From the NCBI GenBank assembly GCA_963734845.1, contig CAVTIS010000010.1, forward strand, positions 1 through 64,000: 64,000 nt of DNA, written 5' to 3'. The translations under genes were made by a program, and so were the position numbers. The notes beneath the pieces were generated by a model, which did not search any database, was not told the origin of the DNA, and saw only the letters and a list, made by a program, of their open reading frames with translations. This document shows positions 53,466-63,434 of this stretch, in pieces (position 1 is the first letter of the stretch; each line of letters opens with the position of its first letter). This stretch comes from JAKAVN01 sp963734845. GTDB taxonomy: Bacteria; Desulfobacterota; Binatia; Binatales; Binataceae.

Positions 53466-53497
53466 CTAAGCCGCGGTAGCGATCGCGCGATGGAGGG
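53466..53497. repeat. Right copy of the 32-bp direct repeat bounding the island
   Basis: Matches 50525-50556 at 31 of 32 positions (G/C difference at the sixth base). Sequence outside the repeat on both sides is unrelated between the two copies, as expected of a target or attachment-site duplication. Confidence 0.85.
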
Positions 53498-53647
53498 GGC
53501 GGCGATTGGCTTGCCTTGAAGAGATTGATTTGTAACGATGAGCACAATTTAGCGGTGGCAAATGCTTCGCGCGAGGACGCGATGCTGTTAGATTGCCTTC
53601 ACATATTGAAAACCGATTGTACCGGTTTAGCCAGGAGGTGGGTTCGG

Positions 53648-53929
53648 ATGAAGAAGTTGTTGAGCGTGCTCGGAATTCTAGCGATCGGTGGCGTAGTCGC
53701 CGCCGGGTGCAGTTCTCAGTCTCAGATCGATCAGGCGACCTCGCAGGCTGACGGCAGCGCGCAGCGGGCCGCGACCGCGTCGACCAACGCGCAGAACTCG
53801 GCCAACGCGGCAGCGGGCTCGGCCAAGAACGCCCAGGAGGCGGCCGCGGGCGCACAGGACTCGGTCAAGCGCGCCAACGACGCCGTGGCCCGCCTGGAAG
53901 CGGAATTCGCGTCTTCCGTCACGAAGTAA
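53648..53929 (+). CDS. Small alanine-rich lipoprotein (Lpp-like)
   Basis: A 93-aa lipoprotein: lipobox VVAAGC with the lipidated Cys21, then about 65 residues of Ala/Ser/Asn/Gln-rich heptad-like sequence (an alanine zipper coiled coil) ending in KRANDAVARLEAEFASSVTK. The C-terminal Lys resembles that of Braun lipoprotein, which links to peptidoglycan. AGGAGG precedes ATG 53648. A strong terminator follows. A similar protein is encoded at 56711. Confidence 0.8.
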   Translation: MKKLLSVLGILAIGGVVAAGCSSQSQIDQATSQADGSAQRAATASTNAQNSANAAAGSAKNAQEAAAGAQDSVKRANDAVARLEAEFASSVTK

Positions 53930-53942
53930 CGATCAGCATCTG

Positions 53943-53979
53943 ACGGCGCAAGGGGATCGCTATCCTCTTGCGCCGTTTT
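53943..53979 (+). terminator. Intrinsic terminator after the first lipoprotein gene
   Basis: A 15-bp stem (ACGGCGCAAGGGGAT with ATCCTCTTGCGCCGT, one G-T pair) around CGCT, followed by TTTTCC and then two further CGCCGTTT copies. Confidence 0.85.
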
Positions 53980-54040
53980 CCGCCGTTTCCGCCGTTTCAA
54001 CGGACCGGGTAATGGCAGCCCGGCCCGGGCGCGGCGCTCT

Positions 54041-54571
54041 CTAGCGCCGGTGCGCGGCCGGCGTCGGCGCCGACGTGGCTTGCTGTGCCGGGGCGGCGAG
54101 CGCGGCGCGCGCGTCGTCGCGCGCGAGCTCGTCGCTCTCGATACGCTGCTCGAGTTCGCGGAACGCGATAACGCTAAGGCCTTGAGCGGCGGCGGCCTGT
54201 TCGACGCTCAGGCTGTGGTCACGCTGCATCGCGCGGTAGACGGCGACGTATTTTTGGATTTGCTCCGGGGAGACGTTCTTGTCCGAAGTAGCGTCGTCGC
54301 CCGGCTGATCGTCGTCGCCCTGGGCGATTTGAGCGAGACGGGCGATCATCGGGTCGCGCGCGGATATCCGGATGAGCGCGCCGACGCGCGCGGCCATAAG
54401 CGGCGAGGCTGGACGCACGAAGAGCACCAGCGCCGTGAGACCAAGCAGCGTCGCGAAGAGCGCGATGGCGCACAACGCCGTCTGTATGGATGAGGCGGGC
54501 GCCGTCCCGATTGCCGAGGCGGAGGGCGTGCGCGAGCCCGCCGGCCGCGGATCCGATGGAGTGATGGCCAC
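54041..54571 (-). CDS. Single-helix membrane protein of unknown function
   Basis: A 176-aa protein with one hydrophobic segment (IQTALCAIALFATLLGLTAL) after a Ser/Pro/Ala-rich leader, then a helical domain (VSPEQIQKYVAVYRAMQRDH; AAQGLSVIAFRELEQRIESD). GTG 54571 is preferred because AAGGA lies 7 bases upstream; a longer start at 54604 is possible. The domain after the helix is conserved-looking but not recognised. It is divergent from groEL. Confidence 0.5.
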   Translation of the reverse strand: MAITPSDPRPAGSRTPSASAIGTAPASSIQTALCAIALFATLLGLTALVLFVRPASPLMAARVGALIRISARDPMIARLAQIAQGDDDQPGDDATSDKNVSPEQIQKYVAVYRAMQRDHSLSVEQAAAAQGLSVIAFRELEQRIESDELARDDARAALAAPAQQATSAPTPAAHRR

Positions 54572-54724
54572 GGAGCTATCCTTGCACGCTGGGTGAGATG
54601 GCACAAAGCATGATACTACTGGTAACGCGCGCCAGCATGATTATGTTCAAGCGGGCTGTGCCGACCAGGCCTCCGCGTATAGGTGTGCGCATAGTCCCAA
54701 GATTCTTTTACGGAGATTTTTTCG

Positions 54725-56473
<1,749 letters not shown>

Positions 56474-56710
56474 TTCGGCTTCAATTGCCGCGGCCGGCAG
56501 TTTGAAATCGGCAATGGATAGCGCAAGGCAATCTTGAGTTGGAGCAGGTGGAGATATAAGCGAGCCTGATTTGCGGCAGCCCTCAACTTGTGTATGATTT
56601 GTTATGTTCGTAACCAAACCGGCATGGTAGTAGCGCTGGAGATGTGACTAACTGGTTAGACGATCCAGGTTACGGCTCGTCGCCGACTTGTAAGGGAGGA
56701 AGGAATCAGG

Positions 56711-57139
56711 ATGGAAGGGTTAAAAGCTTCGAAATTGATCGTGTTTGCCGGGGCTGCACTGGCGCTGTCGCTGTTTGCTGGATGCTCCGGGCAGGACGCC
56801 GCGCAGAAGGCCCAGGCAGCGGCCACGCAGGCCGCCTCTTCAGCGCAGGGCGCTGAGGCTGCCGCCAACTCGGCGCAGCAGTCGGCCGCTGCGGCGCAGG
56901 CTGCCGCGACGCGCACCGAGCAGGCCGCGGCTGACGCTAAGGCCGCCGCCGATCGGGCCGAGGCAATCTCGATGAAGACCGAAGGTGGCCATCACGTGAT
57001 GCATCATCATCACATCGTGCATCATGTCCATCATCACGTGGTTCACTCGAGCTCAGAGGCTCCCGCGCCCGCGCCTGCGGACAGCGGCGCTGCCGCTCCG
57101 GCTCCGGCGCCTGCGGCTCCTGCACCGTCGACTCCGTAA
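56711..57139 (+). CDS. Alanine-rich lipoprotein with a histidine cluster
   Basis: A 142-aa lipoprotein: lipobox LFAGC near residue 25, an alanine-zipper stretch (AAQKAQAAATQAASSAQGAE and similar), then a histidine-rich segment around residues 91-113 with 12 or so His in paired HH and HHHH groups, and a Pro/Ala tail. The first part resembles the protein at 53648, so the two are probably paralogues. The His cluster could bind Ni, Zn or Cu; that is inference. A good ribosome site (AAGGGAGGAAGG) lies upstream and a terminator follows. Confidence 0.78.
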   Translation: MEGLKASKLIVFAGAALALSLFAGCSGQDAAQKAQAAATQAASSAQGAEAAANSAQQSAAAAQAAATRTEQAAADAKAAADRAEAISMKTEGGHHVMHHHHIVHHVHHHVVHSSSEAPAPAPADSGAAAPAPAPAAPAPSTP

Positions 57140-57156
57140 TTTACCAGCGCCTACAG

Positions 57157-57191
57157 AGGAAGAGGGCGGCTTAACGGCCGCCCTCTTCCTT
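57157..57191 (+). terminator. Intrinsic terminator after the His-rich lipoprotein gene
   Basis: AGGAAGAGGGCGGC pairs with GCCGCCCTCTTCCT over 14 bp around TTAACG, followed by TTGTTG. Stem perfect; T-run short. Confidence 0.85.
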
Positions 57192-57368
57192 GTTGTGGGA
57201 GCTTCGCTTACATGCGACGGCGCGCGGCGAATTTTCCTGACCCCTCCTCGCTCCTTCTCGGGGTTATCTTGAGTTGAGCGAGTCTGCGACCGCAATCGAA
57301 GAGATCTCGCGCGGCTGCCTCCGCGTTACGCAATGAACTTCACATATCAGTGAAGCGCTTCTTCTGCG

Positions 57369-57553
57369 GTCATCCCGAGCGGCGGCTGGTTCTGCGGTCA
57401 TCCTTTTTCTTCTGTGATCTTCTTCTGCCATCCCGAGCGAAGGTCGCTGGAGGCGAGGGACCCCGGATCATTTTTGTGCCGAGGCACAGTGCGATGGCAT
57501 CGCAGAAAGGTGCGGGGTCCTTCGACTCGCCCGACGCTCGCTCAGGATGACAA
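57369..57553. repeat. Intergenic palindromic repeat element, copy A
   Basis: Left module (CATCCCGAGCGAAGG...GAGGGACCCC, about 57429-57465) is an imperfect inverse of the right module (GGGGTCCTTCGACTCGC...CTCAGGATGACA, 57514-57552). A second partial CATCCCGAGCGG copy lies at about 57371. The right module recurs at 59447-59487. No ORF is inside, so this gene-poor stretch (57192-57650) is filled mainly by the element. Confidence 0.75.
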
Positions 57554-57650
57554 AAAAAAAGAAGAGCGCTTCAGCGAAAGAGACGTCGTATCGGTTCAGA
57601 AGAATCGCTCAGGGACCGCGCGGCCAAAAGCAATCTCGCGGTTAATTGGC

Positions 57651-58673
57651 CTAATCCCGAAACGTAACGATTACTTTGAGCGACTCGGGCTTCTGCGCCA
57701 TCGCGTAAGCTTCGGTCACCCGCTCCAGCGGAAAGCGATGGGTCACCAGGTCGGCGGCGGACAGTATTGAACGCTCGACCAGGGCCATCGCCTCGCGCGT
57801 GTCGTCGGGACCGCACGAGTAGCTCGGCACCAGGCGGGTCTCGTTGAAATAGAGATCGTGCGGGCTCAGCGTCATCTGGTCTTCGGGCGGAGTGGCCGTG
57901 AACTGCACCACGGTGGCGCCCTTGCCGGCCGCCACAATACCCTGCGCGATCGCCTTGGAGCTGCCGGGGCCGACGATCACCACGTCGGCCATCGCACCGC
58001 CGGTTGCCTCGCGCACCTGCTCGACCAGGTTGTCGCCCGAGACCACCAGGCCCGCGTCGGCGCCGAGCGCGACGGCGCGCCGCGCGCGGGTTTCGAACAG
58101 GTCGGCGCCGATGATGCGCGCGGCCCCGAGATGACGCGCGAGCACGACGTGCATCATGCCCATGATGCCGAGTCCGATAATCAGGATACTTTCGCCGCGC
58201 TTGAGTCCCGAGCGGCGAAGCGACTTGACCACGCAGGCGGCCGGCTCGACCAGCACGCCGTCGGCGTCGGAAAGCGCGTCGGGCAGGCGCAGCGTGTCGC
58301 GCTGGTTGTGCGCACCCACCACGAAGTACTCGGCCATCCCGCCCGGCACGATTTTGCTCGCGCGCCAGGTCGCGCATTGTACGTACTCACCGCGCCGGCA
58401 CGAGGCGCACTCGAAGCAGGGCGCATGATGGTGGACGAAAACGCGCTCGCCGCGGCGAAAGCCGCGCACCGCTGCGCCAACCTCCTCGACCACGCCGACC
58501 GGCTCATGGCCGAGCACCAGCGGCGCCTTGCGCCGGATGTACCAGGGCATGATGTCGCCCGAACAGATGCCGCAGGCGCGGGCGCGGATCAGAATTTCGT
58601 CGGCGCCAGGGGCGGGACGGGGGTCCTGCTCGACGCGGATATCGCCGAAGTCGTAGAGCCGTGCAACTTGCAT
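57651..58673 (-). CDS. Zinc-dependent alcohol dehydrogenase (MDR family)
   Basis: A 340-aa medium-chain dehydrogenase. Catalytic zinc region ACGICSGDIMPWY and GHEPVGVVEEVG; structural zinc lobe CFECASCRRGEYVQC; NAD(P) fold ILIIGLGIMGMMHVVLARHL. Close in style to sorbitol/threonine dehydrogenases. Substrate not readable. The gene is alone on the minus strand between repeat element A and the Nudix gene. Confidence 0.87.
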   Translation of the reverse strand: MQVARLYDFGDIRVEQDPRPAPGADEILIRARACGICSGDIMPWYIRRKAPLVLGHEPVGVVEEVGAAVRGFRRGERVFVHHHAPCFECASCRRGEYVQCATWRASKIVPGGMAEYFVVGAHNQRDTLRLPDALSDADGVLVEPAACVVKSLRRSGLKRGESILIIGLGIMGMMHVVLARHLGAARIIGADLFETRARRAVALGADAGLVVSGDNLVEQVREATGGAMADVVIVGPGSSKAIAQGIVAAGKGATVVQFTATPPEDQMTLSPHDLYFNETRLVPSYSCGPDDTREAMALVERSILSAADLVTHRFPLERVTEAYAMAQKPESLKVIVTFRD

Positions 58674-58877
58674 CTCAGTGGAGAACTTTGTGGTCGGCGC
58701 GGTCCGATGTCAAACGTCGCGCACTCATTATTGATCAGAGCTTTGCCATAACCGAGTGCGGACGGAGTAATTTTCCTTTGCCGACTTCGGAAGCCATCGA
58801 GGTTTTTCCGTCCCTACAAGATAATGAGCGTTGCGCCGGACGCTGCGGCGCGACGCGACGCGTGTTAACCTTCAAAC

Positions 58878-59306
58878 ATGCCCAGGCCAATATGCCCGCC
58901 GATCGCGGCCGACGTGATCGCCGAAATCGGAAGCAACATCGTGCTGATCGAGCGGCGCAACTTTCCCTTCGGATGGGCACTTCCGGGCGGCTTCGTCGAC
59001 GTCGGCGAAAGGGTCGAAGACGCCGCGGTGCGCGAGTTGCGCGAGGAGACGACGCTCGAAGTCGAACTGCGCGCGCTGCTCGGGGTTTACTCGCGCCCCG
59101 ACCGCGACCCGCGCGGCCATACGGTCACGATGGTTTATGTCGGGCGCGCGCACGGCGAACCGCGCGCCGCCGACGACGCCAAGGGAATCGGCTTGTTCGC
59201 GCCCGATGAGCCGCCCGCGCCGCTCGCCTTCGACCACGCCGAGATTCTCGCCGACTACCTGCGCTTCATCCGTACCGGCGAGTTGCCTGCGCCCTGGCGC
59301 CGTTAG
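58878..59306 (+). CDS. Nudix hydrolase
   Basis: A 142-aa protein with the full Nudix box GGFVDVGERVEDAAVRELRE followed by ETTLEVE, and an upstream RRNFPFGWALPGG typical of ADP-ribose or nucleotide-sugar pyrophosphatases. It hydrolyses a nucleoside diphosphate linked to some moiety. ATG 58878. Substrate unknown. Confidence 0.88.
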   Translation: MPRPICPPIAADVIAEIGSNIVLIERRNFPFGWALPGGFVDVGERVEDAAVRELREETTLEVELRALLGVYSRPDRDPRGHTVTMVYVGRAHGEPRAADDAKGIGLFAPDEPPAPLAFDHAEILADYLRFIRTGELPAPWRR

Positions 59307-59357
59307 CGAAGCGCCAGCTGGCTAACCTAGTGACCCATCGCTTTCTGGACCTGACAA

Positions 59358-59487
59358 GGATCCGAGGTCTCTCGACTCCGCAGGCGCGCTCGGGATGAAG
59401 GCCGCGAAGGACTCGGGATTTTCGCCATGATCGCTCAGCAAGGATCGGGGTCCTTCGACTCGCGCAGCGTTCGCTCAGGATGACAAA
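59358..59487. repeat. Intergenic repeat element, copy B
   Basis: Contains two same-direction copies of the right module of element A: GAGGTCTCTCGACTCCG...CTCGGGATGA (59364-59398) and GGGGTCCTTCGACTCGC...CTCAGGATGACA (59447-59485). It lies between the Nudix and aminotransferase genes. Confidence 0.7.
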
Positions 59488-59520
59488 AGAAGCAAACTCG
59501 CGAATTTCTGACTCGGCGCA

Positions 59521-60723
59521 CTAACGCATGATTTCGCGCGCCAGGCGCTCGATGCGGTCGAAGGCCTGGTTGAGCTTCTCGCGCGAAGTCGCGTACGAGA
59601 TCCGCACGTGGTTGGGCGCGTCGAAGTCGTTGCCGCCGACGATCGCGACCTGCGCGTCGTCGAGGATGATCGAGGCGAGGCGGTCGCCGTCGCCGATCGG
59701 CGCGCCTTTGTACTCGCGCTTGAGCATCGCCGAGACGTTGACGAAGGCGTAGAACGCCCCGTCGGGCACGTTGGGCAGGCTGAAGCCGGGAATCCGCCGC
59801 ACGCGCTCGACCACCAGGTCGCGGCGCGCGTGGAACTCGGCCGCCATCGTGGCGATTTCGTCCTGCGGTCCGGTCAGCGCCTCGACCGCGGCGGCCTGCG
59901 CGATCGAATTGGGATTGCCGCTGTTCTGGCTTTGCAGACGCGTCGCCGCAGCGATCGCCTCGCGCGGCCCGGCGGCGAACCCGATGCGCCATCCGGTCAT
60001 CGCGTAGGCCTTCGAGAGCGTGTTGAACACGAGTCCGCGCTGTTTAAGACGCGGCTCGATTTCGAAAATGTGCGGCACGCGCCCGACGTAGGCGATATGC
60101 TCGTAGGCGTCGTCCGACATCACCCACACTTCGGGATGGTCCACCAGCACCCGCGCGAGCGCGGCGAGTTGCGCCGCGTTGTACACGGCGCCGGTCGGAT
60201 TGGAAGGCGAATTCAGCATGATGCCGCGGGTGCGCGGGGTTATCGCGCCCTGCAGCCGCTCGGGATCGAGCAGGAAGCCGCCGCTCTCCGGACAGGCGAC
60301 CAGCTTCGGGTCAGCGCCGCTTAGCTGGACCATCGCGACGAAGCTGACCCACGCCGGTGTGGGCACGATCACCTCGTCACCCTCGTCGAACAGGCTCGCC
60401 ATCAGGTTGGACTCGGCGGGCTTGCTGCCGGCCGAGGCCATTATCTCGGCGGGCTCGTAGTCGAGATGGTTGTCGCGCTTGAGCTTGAGGCGGATAGCGT
60501 CCTTGAGCTCGCGCGTGCCGGCGACCGGGGTGTACTTGGTCTTGCCCGCGGCGAGCGCGCGGCGAGCGGCTTCCTTGATACGTTCGGGGGTGTCGAAGTC
60601 GGGCTCGCCGGCGGCCAGCGGAATGACGTCGACCCCGGCGGCCCTCAATTCGGTCGCGCGGGCGTCGGCCGCCAACGTGGCCGACGACTTGATCGCGGCT
60701 ACTCTGCGGTTGAGCTTGAGCAT
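59521..60723 (-). CDS. Class I aminotransferase (aspartate aminotransferase-like)
   Basis: A 400-aa fold-type I PLP enzyme: AAGEPDFDTPERIKEAARRA, NSPSNPTGAVYN with the cofactor Asn, DDAYEHIAY, and the PLP lysine in FNTLSKAYAMTGWRIGF; C-terminal HVRISYATSREKL carries the carboxylate-binding Arg. The usual TxGxxQA loop reads SAGSKPAESNL, a divergence near the phosphate site. Matches the AspB subgroup Ib. Substrate probably aspartate or an aromatic acid. Confidence 0.9.
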   Translation of the reverse strand: MLKLNRRVAAIKSSATLAADARATELRAAGVDVIPLAAGEPDFDTPERIKEAARRALAAGKTKYTPVAGTRELKDAIRLKLKRDNHLDYEPAEIMASAGSKPAESNLMASLFDEGDEVIVPTPAWVSFVAMVQLSGADPKLVACPESGGFLLDPERLQGAITPRTRGIMLNSPSNPTGAVYNAAQLAALARVLVDHPEVWVMSDDAYEHIAYVGRVPHIFEIEPRLKQRGLVFNTLSKAYAMTGWRIGFAAGPREAIAAATRLQSQNSGNPNSIAQAAAVEALTGPQDEIATMAAEFHARRDLVVERVRRIPGFSLPNVPDGAFYAFVNVSAMLKREYKGAPIGDGDRLASIILDDAQVAIVGGNDFDAPNHVRISYATSREKLNQAFDRIERLAREIMR

Positions 60724-60805
60724 CTCCAGTTCCTGATGTGTATTCCCTGGCGCGTCCGATGAAGAGCGGCGCGCGAGACCGCCAAGCCTAGCAGACGGGA
60801 GCGGC

Positions 60806-61321
60806 TCAGTCGATTTTGAGCTTGGCGCGCAGCCGGTTCATCACCATCTCGGGCACCAGCTCGGGCAGCCGCTTGCCGTAGCTCGCGACTTCCTTGATCA
60901 GGCGCGAGGCCGAGAAGAACAGCTTGGGGTTGGCGAACAGGAACACGGTCTCGACCTGCGACCACATCTGGTTGTTCATGTGCGCCATCTGCAGCTCGTA
61001 GTCGAAGTCGGTCACGGCGCGCAGGCTGCGGATGATGATGTGGGCGCCGATGCGCTGGGCGTAGTCGACCGAGAGGCCGCTGAACTTGTCGACCCGCGCG
61101 CGGGGCTCGAGGTCGCGGATGGTTTCGCGGATCATGTCGACGCGCTCGTCGGGCGAAAACAGCGCGGGATCCTTGTGTGGATTGTAGGCCACCGCGACGA
61201 TCACTTCGTCGAAAATCGCGACGCTGCGGCGAATGACGTCGATGTGCCCGTTGTGAATCGGGTCAAACGTCCCCGGGTAGATAGCGCATCTGGGCGCCGA
61301 GTCCTTGCCTTTGCTCACCAT
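60806..61321 (-). CDS. coaD: Phosphopantetheine adenylyltransferase
   Basis: A 171-aa enzyme of CoA synthesis. Nucleotidyltransferase motif GTFDPIHNGHIDVI at 17-30 and RSLRAVTDFDYELQMAHMN for the pantetheine site, with the FFSASRLIKEVASYG motif near the C terminus in place of the usual SSxxxRE. Upstream rsmD is 18 bases away; the pair rsmD-coaD is a classic neighbourhood. Confidence 0.95.
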   Translation of the reverse strand: MVSKGKDSAPRCAIYPGTFDPIHNGHIDVIRRSVAIFDEVIVAVAYNPHKDPALFSPDERVDMIRETIRDLEPRARVDKFSGLSVDYAQRIGAHIIIRSLRAVTDFDYELQMAHMNNQMWSQVETVFLFANPKLFFSASRLIKEVASYGKRLPELVPEMVMNRLRAKLKID

Positions 61322-61339
61322 GCCACGCTGCCGCCTGAG

Positions 61340-61903
61340 TTAGCGCGCCGCCGGCGCGCGGTAAAGAGCGATCCGATGATCGCCCAGGGTTGCACAATTG
61401 ATCTCCTCGAGTCCCGCCGGCGAAAGCTCCGGCGCTCGGCCGGCCTGGCGCACGACCACGTAAGCGTCGGCGTCGAGCAAGCCGCCGCGGGCGAGCGAGC
61501 TCAGCACCGCGGCGCTCGAGTCGTCGCGATACGGCGCGTCGACGAACACCAGGTCGAAGAGCGCGCCGCGCGCGCGAAGCGCCGCGAGCGCACGCTCCAC
61601 ACCGGCGACGATGACCTCGGCGCGCTCCTGAAGGCCAAGCACGCGCAGGTTGTCGCGAATCGCGGCGGCGGCCTCGCGCGAGGAGTCAACGAAGACCGCG
61701 CGCGCCGCGCCGCGCGAGAGCGCTTCCAGACCCAGCGAGCCACTGCCCGCGAACAGGTCGAGCACGCGCGTGCCCGCAAGCTCGGTGCGCGCCGCCAGGC
61801 GCGAGAAAATCGACGCGCGCACGCGCGCGGTCGCGGGCCGCGTCAGCAGACCGCGCGGCGCGCGGAGCCGCCGCCCATGGGCCTCGCCCGCGATGACTCT
61901 CAT
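61340..61903 (-). CDS. rsmD: 16S rRNA (guanine966-N2)-methyltransferase
   Basis: A 187-aa RsmD-family enzyme. Start MRVIAGEAHGRRLRAPRG is conserved; SAM site VLDLFAGSGSLGLEALSRGA; catalytic FVDAPYRDD, the DPPY motif with Ala for the first Pro. ATG 61903 is used; a longer upstream extension is basic and not homologue-like. Co-oriented with coaD. Confidence 0.92.
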   Translation of the reverse strand: MRVIAGEAHGRRLRAPRGLLTRPATARVRASIFSRLAARTELAGTRVLDLFAGSGSLGLEALSRGAARAVFVDSSREAAAAIRDNLRVLGLQERAEVIVAGVERALAALRARGALFDLVFVDAPYRDDSSAAVLSSLARGGLLDADAYVVVRQAGRAPELSPAGLEEINCATLGDHRIALYRAPAAR

Positions 61904-62294
61904 CGCGCTCGCGCTCCGCAAGCGCCGGCGTTGGCGCGCAAGGCGGCAATATTCATGAGCAATCGGTGTCGCAACAATCAATTTTCGGCGTCCCCGGGCC
62001 GACGGGCGGACCATAGCCCAGTCGCCGGATTGCCGCAAGTTTGCGCGCGGCGGTGCCGATGGCCTCGGCGCTCTGGCGCAGGCCGCCGATTTGAGTTACC
62101 TATTTTAGGATTTCTGGATTGGCCATTAGCACTCAGAACACGGAAAATTCTTCGGAAATTCTCCGGCTGAAAGGTCAGGTTATAGTGGAGTCGGCCGCGA
62201 CCAGCTCTGAAGTTTGCTTTTCTCCTGCCGCGCTCGACGAATATCGCGCGCCGCTGGGACTCTATCCGATCACCCCCGCGACTAATCGACGAGC
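61904..62294. other. Upstream region of nuoH, no confident gene
   Basis: About 390 bases. A 63-codon plus-strand ORF from TTG 62119 to 62310 runs into nuoH but has no ribosome site and no recognisable family. A promoter for the nuo genes probably lies in the AT-richer part near 62095-62160 (TTGAGT and TATTTT are present, with poor spacing). Confidence 0.4.
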
Positions 62295-63419
62295 TTGCCG
62301 CCCGTGCTGATTGACCTCCTGATAGAAGCAGTCAAGGCGATCATCGTCGTGGTGATGGTGCTCAATCTGGCGGGCTTGCTGCTGTGGGTCGAGCGCAAGG
62401 GCAGCGCGCTCATCCAGGACCGAATCGGGGCCAACCGCGCCTCGATAACCGGGCTGGGCAAGCGGATGGGGCTGCCCAACTTCGGGCTGGTCAACACCCT
62501 GATCGCCGATCCGTTGAAACTTTTTACCAAGGAAGACTTCGTGCCCGACGGGGCCGACAAGTTTCTCCACGCGCTCGCGCCGTTTCTCGCGCTCTTTCCG
62601 GTCATTATCACCTTTGCGGTGGTGCCGTTCGGCGACGTGGTGCAAATCGGATCGCGCACGATCACGCTGCAGGCGGCCAATATCAACGCCGCCGCGCTCT
62701 ACATCCTGGCGACCATCGGAATCGGCGTATACGGAGTCGCGCTGGGCGGATGGTCTTCGAACAACCGCTGGGCGCTGCTCGGCGGCATTCGCGCGACCGC
62801 GCAGATGATTTCGTACGAGATTGGGATGGGGCTCGCGATCATCGCGATCGTGATGACTTACGGGACGCTCGACTTGCAGGCGATGTGCCGTGCGCAGGGC
62901 GGAGTATGGTTCGGCTTTTTGCCGCGCTGGGGAATCTGCCTGCAGCCGGTGGCGTTCCTGATACTGCTGACGGCCGGGATGGCGGAGTCCAAGCGGGTGC
63001 CGTTCGATTTACCCGAGGGCGAATCCGAGTTGGTGGCGGGTTACTTCACCGAGTACTCGGGCGGCAAGCAGGCGGTCTTCATGATGACGGACTTTGCCGA
63101 GATCGTGCTGGTCGCGGTGCTGATCACGGTGTTTTTTTTCGGCGGATGGCAAGTGCCGTGGCTCTATCGCGACGGCTTTCACTTTCCCGGCGGCGCCCAT
63201 CTTTGGGTCCCGCAGCTGCTGGTCGCGATCCTCGGCCTGGTGGCCTTCATGATCAAAACGATGGCGTTTTGCTGGCTGCAGATTCTCATCCGCTGGACGC
63301 TGCCGCGCTTTCGCTACGACCAGTTGATGCGCCTGGGCTGGAAGGGTCTGGTGCCGCTCGGCCTGGCCAATATCGTGGTCACTGCGATCGTGGTGGTGCT
63401 GGCGTCGGGGGCGCACTGA
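62295..63419 (+). CDS. nuoH: NADH-quinone oxidoreductase subunit H
   Basis: A 374-aa complex I membrane subunit at the quinone site: WVERKGSALIQDRIGANRAS, LIADPLKLFTKEDFVP, FDLPEGESELVAGYFTEYSG and a late KTMAFCWLQILIRWTLPRFR. About eight hydrophobic segments. The TTG 62295 or the in-frame GTG 62304 is the start; an upstream stop at 62283 excludes anything longer. The subunits usually before it (nuoA-G) are not upstream, so the complex I genes are split or begin here. Confidence 0.93.
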   Translation: MPPVLIDLLIEAVKAIIVVVMVLNLAGLLLWVERKGSALIQDRIGANRASITGLGKRMGLPNFGLVNTLIADPLKLFTKEDFVPDGADKFLHALAPFLALFPVIITFAVVPFGDVVQIGSRTITLQAANINAAALYILATIGIGVYGVALGGWSSNNRWALLGGIRATAQMISYEIGMGLAIIAIVMTYGTLDLQAMCRAQGGVWFGFLPRWGICLQPVAFLILLTAGMAESKRVPFDLPEGESELVAGYFTEYSGGKQAVFMMTDFAEIVLVAVLITVFFFGGWQVPWLYRDGFHFPGGAHLWVPQLLVAILGLVAFMIKTMAFCWLQILIRWTLPRFRYDQLMRLGWKGLVPLGLANIVVTAIVVVLASGAH

Positions 63420-63434
63420 CGGGAGCGCATTGAG

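Larger units (their letters stand above)
50525..53497. mobile_element. Small AT-richer genomic island with a DUF262 cassette and an IS remnant
   Basis: The segment between the two 32-bp direct repeats contains, on the minus strand, RHH gene, DUF262/DUF1524 gene and a truncated small gene, and on the plus strand an IS transposase remnant and a small membrane protein. Hand counts of two 60-base lines inside (51841 and 52021) gave 32/60 and 25/60 GC, below the surrounding genes. No integrase or recombinase is present, so the mode of entry is unknown. Confidence 0.65.

Noticed and set aside
53466..53855. A 129-codon minus-strand ORF crossing the lipoprotein gene
   Set aside because: Antisense shadow of the lipoprotein gene; its last residues only mirror the direct repeat.
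54605..54724. CIRCE or heat-shock operator before groEL
   Set aside because: No TTAGCACTC/GAGTGCTAA inverted repeat is present in the upstream region.
56474..56710. Possible RNA gene between groEL and the His-rich lipoprotein
   Set aside because: No tRNA-like cloverleaf or known RNA motif; only a ribosome site close to the next gene is recognisable.
62119..62310. A 63-codon ORF running into nuoH
   Set aside because: TTG start without a ribosome site, no recognisable domain; listed only as part of the spacer.
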